Positions 6,328 to 7,880 of a stretch of DNA of 7,880 nt are shown in pieces. The position numbers and the translations under genes are program-made. How positions within the stretch are numbered: the first letter of the stretch is position 1; each line of letters starts with the position of its first letter. The stretch comes from Bacillota bacterium (GTDB lineage: Bacteria > Bacillota > Dethiobacteria > DTU022): assembly GCA_012510305.1 (NCBI GenBank), contig JAAZIE010000204.1:1-7880 (forward strand). The letters are read 5' to 3'. The notes beneath the pieces are model-generated. The model ran no database searches, was not told where the DNA came from, and was given only the letters and a program-made list of their open reading frames with translations.

Positions 6328-6358
6328 CCTGCTTTTCCGGCGCTGCCGGGAAAGCAGG
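6328..6358. repeat. 31-base inverted repeat between plsX and acpP
   Basis: CCTGCTTTTCCGGC (6328-6341) and GCCGGGAAAGCAGG (6345-6358) form 14-base arms with a single mismatch around a three-base centre. In the transcript this gives a long stable hairpin about 40 bases before the acpP start. No T-tract follows on either strand, so simple termination is unlikely. An mRNA processing or stability element, or a remnant of rearrangement, is more plausible. Confidence 0.65.
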
Positions 6359-6405
6359 GCAACCCTGTTAAAAATTCAAGATCACGGCCCGCCCCATCTT
6401 TTTTT

Positions 6406-7419
6406 CTAACAGCGGGGCATATCGCGAAGGGCCTTTTGAAAAAGATCATCCAGGCGTAACCGGACAAAAGGATGAGCCTGCTGCAAAACAGCCTGTTCCA
6501 CTGCGCGGGCGCGTGAAGCACCGTGGCACTTGATGCAAAGACCTTTCACTCCCACCAGGGGTGCTCCACCTGCGCCGGTCCCTCCCACCAACCGCTCATG
6601 CATCTGCTCAAAAGCCGCCCCCGGCAAAGCAGACCCCGCTTCACCGCACGAAGCAAGTTTTAGTTCCTCTTTCAACCGGCTGGAAAAACCCCGGATAAAA
6701 CCTTCCGTGAGTTTTAAAAGGACGTTGCCCACAAAACCATCGCACACGACCACGTCGGCGGCATCAAAATAAACATCTGTACCTTCAACATTACCACAAA
6801 AACCGGAAATATATTCTTGCAAAAGGGGAAATGCTTTCTTCACCATGCTGTTGCCCTTATTCGTCTCCGCGCCCACGTTGAGCAGGGCCACCCTCGGCGA
6901 GGGGATGCCCAGCATTTTTTGGGCATAGATACGTCCCATAAAAGCATATTGCACCAGCTGCCCCGGCCGGGCGTCCATGTTGGCACCGGCATCAAGAAGA
7001 ACAAAGGGTTTTCTGTTAAAACCCGGTATCACCGTGAGCAAAGCCGGCCGGGTCACCCCGGAAAGGCGCCCCAAATGCAGCAGCGCCCCGGCCAGCAGCG
7101 CCCCGGTATTGCCGGCGCTTAAAATAGCATCGGCTCGCCCTGTTTTAACCAGATCCAGAGCAACCACGAGGGATGAATTTTTCTTTCGCCGGACCGCCAG
7201 GGCGGGGTTGTCATCACCGCGAATCACCTCGTCGGCTTGAATGATTTCCAGCCGTCCGCCGGGAAAGGAAAGTCCGGCGAGGGCCTCCTCCACCGGTACC
7301 CGGCGTCCCACCAGGAGGAGCTCCAGATCTTTTTGGGCCTGCAGGGCTGCCACGGCCCCGCGGACAATTTCGCGCGGTGCATGGTCGCCACCCATGGCAT
7401 CTACAGCCAGTTTGACCAA
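6406..7419 (-). CDS. plsX: PlsX, acyl-ACP:phosphate acyltransferase
   Basis: PlsX converts acyl-ACP and phosphate to acyl-phosphate, the acyl donor used by PlsY to make lysophosphatidic acid. It is the first committed step of phospholipid synthesis in most Bacillota and acts as a peripheral membrane enzyme. The 337-residue length is normal. Conserved motifs are VDAMGGDHAP (6-15), SAGNTGALLAGA (101-112), LLDAGANMDARP (141-152), NVGAETNKGN (181-190) and VVCDGFVGNVLLKLTEG, with the ending GLCIKCHGAS near residue 290. The start is a TTG at 7419, supported by AAAGGAG (7428-7434) eight bases upstream and by the family N-terminus. The stop is TAG at 6406. It lies between rpmF and acpP; no fapR precedes it, and no fabD, fabG or fabH follows. 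Confidence 0.97.
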   Translation of the reverse strand: MVKLAVDAMGGDHAPREIVRGAVAALQAQKDLELLLVGRRVPVEEALAGLSFPGGRLEIIQADEVIRGDDNPALAVRRKKNSSLVVALDLVKTGRADAILSAGNTGALLAGALLHLGRLSGVTRPALLTVIPGFNRKPFVLLDAGANMDARPGQLVQYAFMGRIYAQKMLGIPSPRVALLNVGAETNKGNSMVKKAFPLLQEYISGFCGNVEGTDVYFDAADVVVCDGFVGNVLLKLTEGFIRGFSSRLKEELKLASCGEAGSALPGAAFEQMHERLVGGTGAGGAPLVGVKGLCIKCHGASRARAVEQAVLQQAHPFVRLRLDDLFQKALRDMPRC

Positions 7420-7450
7420 GTTATTGGCTCCTTTCCCAGGCAGCAGGTTA

Positions 7451-7489
7451 TAAAAATAGCCCCCTTGTTATACAGGTATACAAAGGGAC
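7451..7489. terminator. Hairpin between rpmF and plsX, terminator-like in both directions
   Basis: On the minus strand GTCCCTTTGTATA (7477-7489) pairs with TATAACAAGGGGGC (7459-7472) across the loop CCTG, giving 13 pairs including two G-T and one bulged A. It is followed by TATTTTTA (7451-7458). On the plus strand the same stem is followed by CCTTTTTAC. It should end much of the yceD-rpmF transcript. Only about 16 bases separate its T-tract from the plsX Shine-Dalgarno, so plsX would depend on read-through or on a promoter I cannot see. The centre is a palindrome that could also bind a regulator. Confidence 0.6.
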
Positions 7490-7507
7490 CTTTTTACACC
7501 TGATTTA

Positions 7508-7699
7508 TTACTTTTTCTTTTCTTCAACCTTGATCGCTTCGCGATCATTGTAATATCCACAATTCAAGCAAACCCGGTGAGACGGTTTCAGCTCGTGACA
7601 TTGCGGGCAGGGTGCCAGATGCGGAGCTTTCAGCTTCCGCTGCCCCCCCCGCCTTTGATCGCGCTTGGCGCGGGTAGTTCTTCTTTTGGGAACAGCCAT
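7508..7699 (-). CDS. rpmF: Ribosomal protein L32
   Basis: L32 is a small basic protein of the large ribosomal subunit. The 63-residue sequence starts with the family-typical MAVPKRRTTRAKRDQRR. It carries a zinc-ribbon type four-cysteine site: CPQC (31-34) and CLNC (44-47). This is the cysteine-containing, zinc-binding form of L32; some bacteria have a cysteine-free paralogue. It ends in a lysine-rich tail. The start ATG at 7699 follows AAGGAGG (7707-7713) at seven bases. It comes 33 bases after the yceD stop, the usual pairing, and the two are very probably one transcript. Confidence 0.98.
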   Translation of the reverse strand: MAVPKRRTTRAKRDQRRGGQRKLKAPHLAPCPQCHELKPSHRVCLNCGYYNDREAIKVEEKKK

Positions 7700-7732
7700 C
7701 CGTTTGCCTCCTTAATCTTATGGGTTCTAGGT

Positions 7733-7880
7733 TTACTTATCCGGTCGCAGTTCTTTTAATTTCTGCCAGCGCAGATCTATCCGGGACTCGTCCTCGCAGG
7801 AACAGGTTGTTTCGTTGAGGTCGACACCGCAACCCGGGCAAAGGCCCCGGCAATCCGGCTTGCACAGGGGATTGTACACC
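7733..7880 (-). CDS. YceD/DUF177 family protein, C-terminal part only
   Basis: The last 49 codons before the TAA at 7733-7735 are visible; the start lies beyond the window. The reading VYNPLCKPDCRGLCPGCGVD, then LNETTCSCEDE and RWQKLKELRPDK, is the characteristic C-terminal end of YceD/DUF177 proteins, including the paired cysteines of CKPDCRGLCPGC. This family is almost always encoded directly before rpmF and is implicated in large-subunit rRNA accumulation in some bacteria and plants; its molecular role is not well settled. The extra CSC near the end makes a cysteine-rich tail that may bind metal, which is an inference. The identification rests on the motif and on the rpmF neighbour. Confidence 0.9.
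   Translation of the reverse strand, partial: VYNPLCKPDCRGLCPGCGVDLNETTCSCEDESRIDLRWQKLKELRPDK

Noticed and set aside
1..7880. CRISPR array, insertion sequence, phage or defence genes, tRNA
   Set aside because: No spaced direct repeats, transposase motifs or tRNA-like cloverleafs were seen. All coding sequence belongs to core housekeeping families.

Overview
The window is a conserved housekeeping stretch from a GC-rich member of the Bacillota, most like the Clostridia. The gene order yceD-rpmF-plsX-acpP-rnc-smc-ftsY-ylxM, the N-terminally short FtsY without the long acidic domain of enterobacteria, the four-cysteine L32, the presence of YlxM and the strong Shine-Dalgarno sequences all point that way. 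The genus cannot be fixed from the sequence. Every supported gene lies on the minus strand, so transcription runs from high to low coordinates. Both end genes are cut by the window edges.

Layout in transcription order. 7880-7733 is the C-terminal end of a YceD/DUF177 protein. 7699-7508 is rpmF (ribosomal protein L32). A strong hairpin with T-rich flanks on both sides follows at about 7451-7495. 7419-6406 is plsX. The next 116 bases hold a 31-base near-perfect inverted repeat. 6289-6062 is acpP, preceded by an unusually complete Shine-Dalgarno. 5981 (or 6020) to 5304 is rnc (RNase III). A 216-base gap then contains three hairpins, the last of them terminator-like and placed just before the smc ribosome binding site. 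5087-1539 is smc. 1525-623 is ftsY. A 319-base gene-free stretch (304-622) is followed by ylxM at 303-1, which has its own predicted promoter and a palindrome at the predicted transcription start.

The genes fall into four functions: translation (L32 and its customary neighbour YceD), phospholipid and fatty acid supply (PlsX makes acyl-phosphate from acyl-ACP, and ACP carries the acyl chain), RNA processing and chromosome organisation (RNase III, SMC), and membrane protein targeting (FtsY, YlxM, and presumably ffh just outside the window). Compared with the well-known fapR-plsX-fabD-fabG-acpP-rnc-smc-ftsY-ylxM-ffh order of Bacillus subtilis, fapR, fabD and fabG are missing here and plsX lies directly before acpP.

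I see no new multi-gene system, mobile element, CRISPR array, tRNA or rRNA. What merits a second look is regulatory and intergenic: the operator-like palindrome at ylxM, the attenuator-like leader of smc, the doubtful start codon of rnc, the inverted repeats around plsX, and a non-canonical ABC signature motif in SMC. Several automatic-looking start codons (ftsY, smc, acpP) are revised here from Shine-Dalgarno placement.
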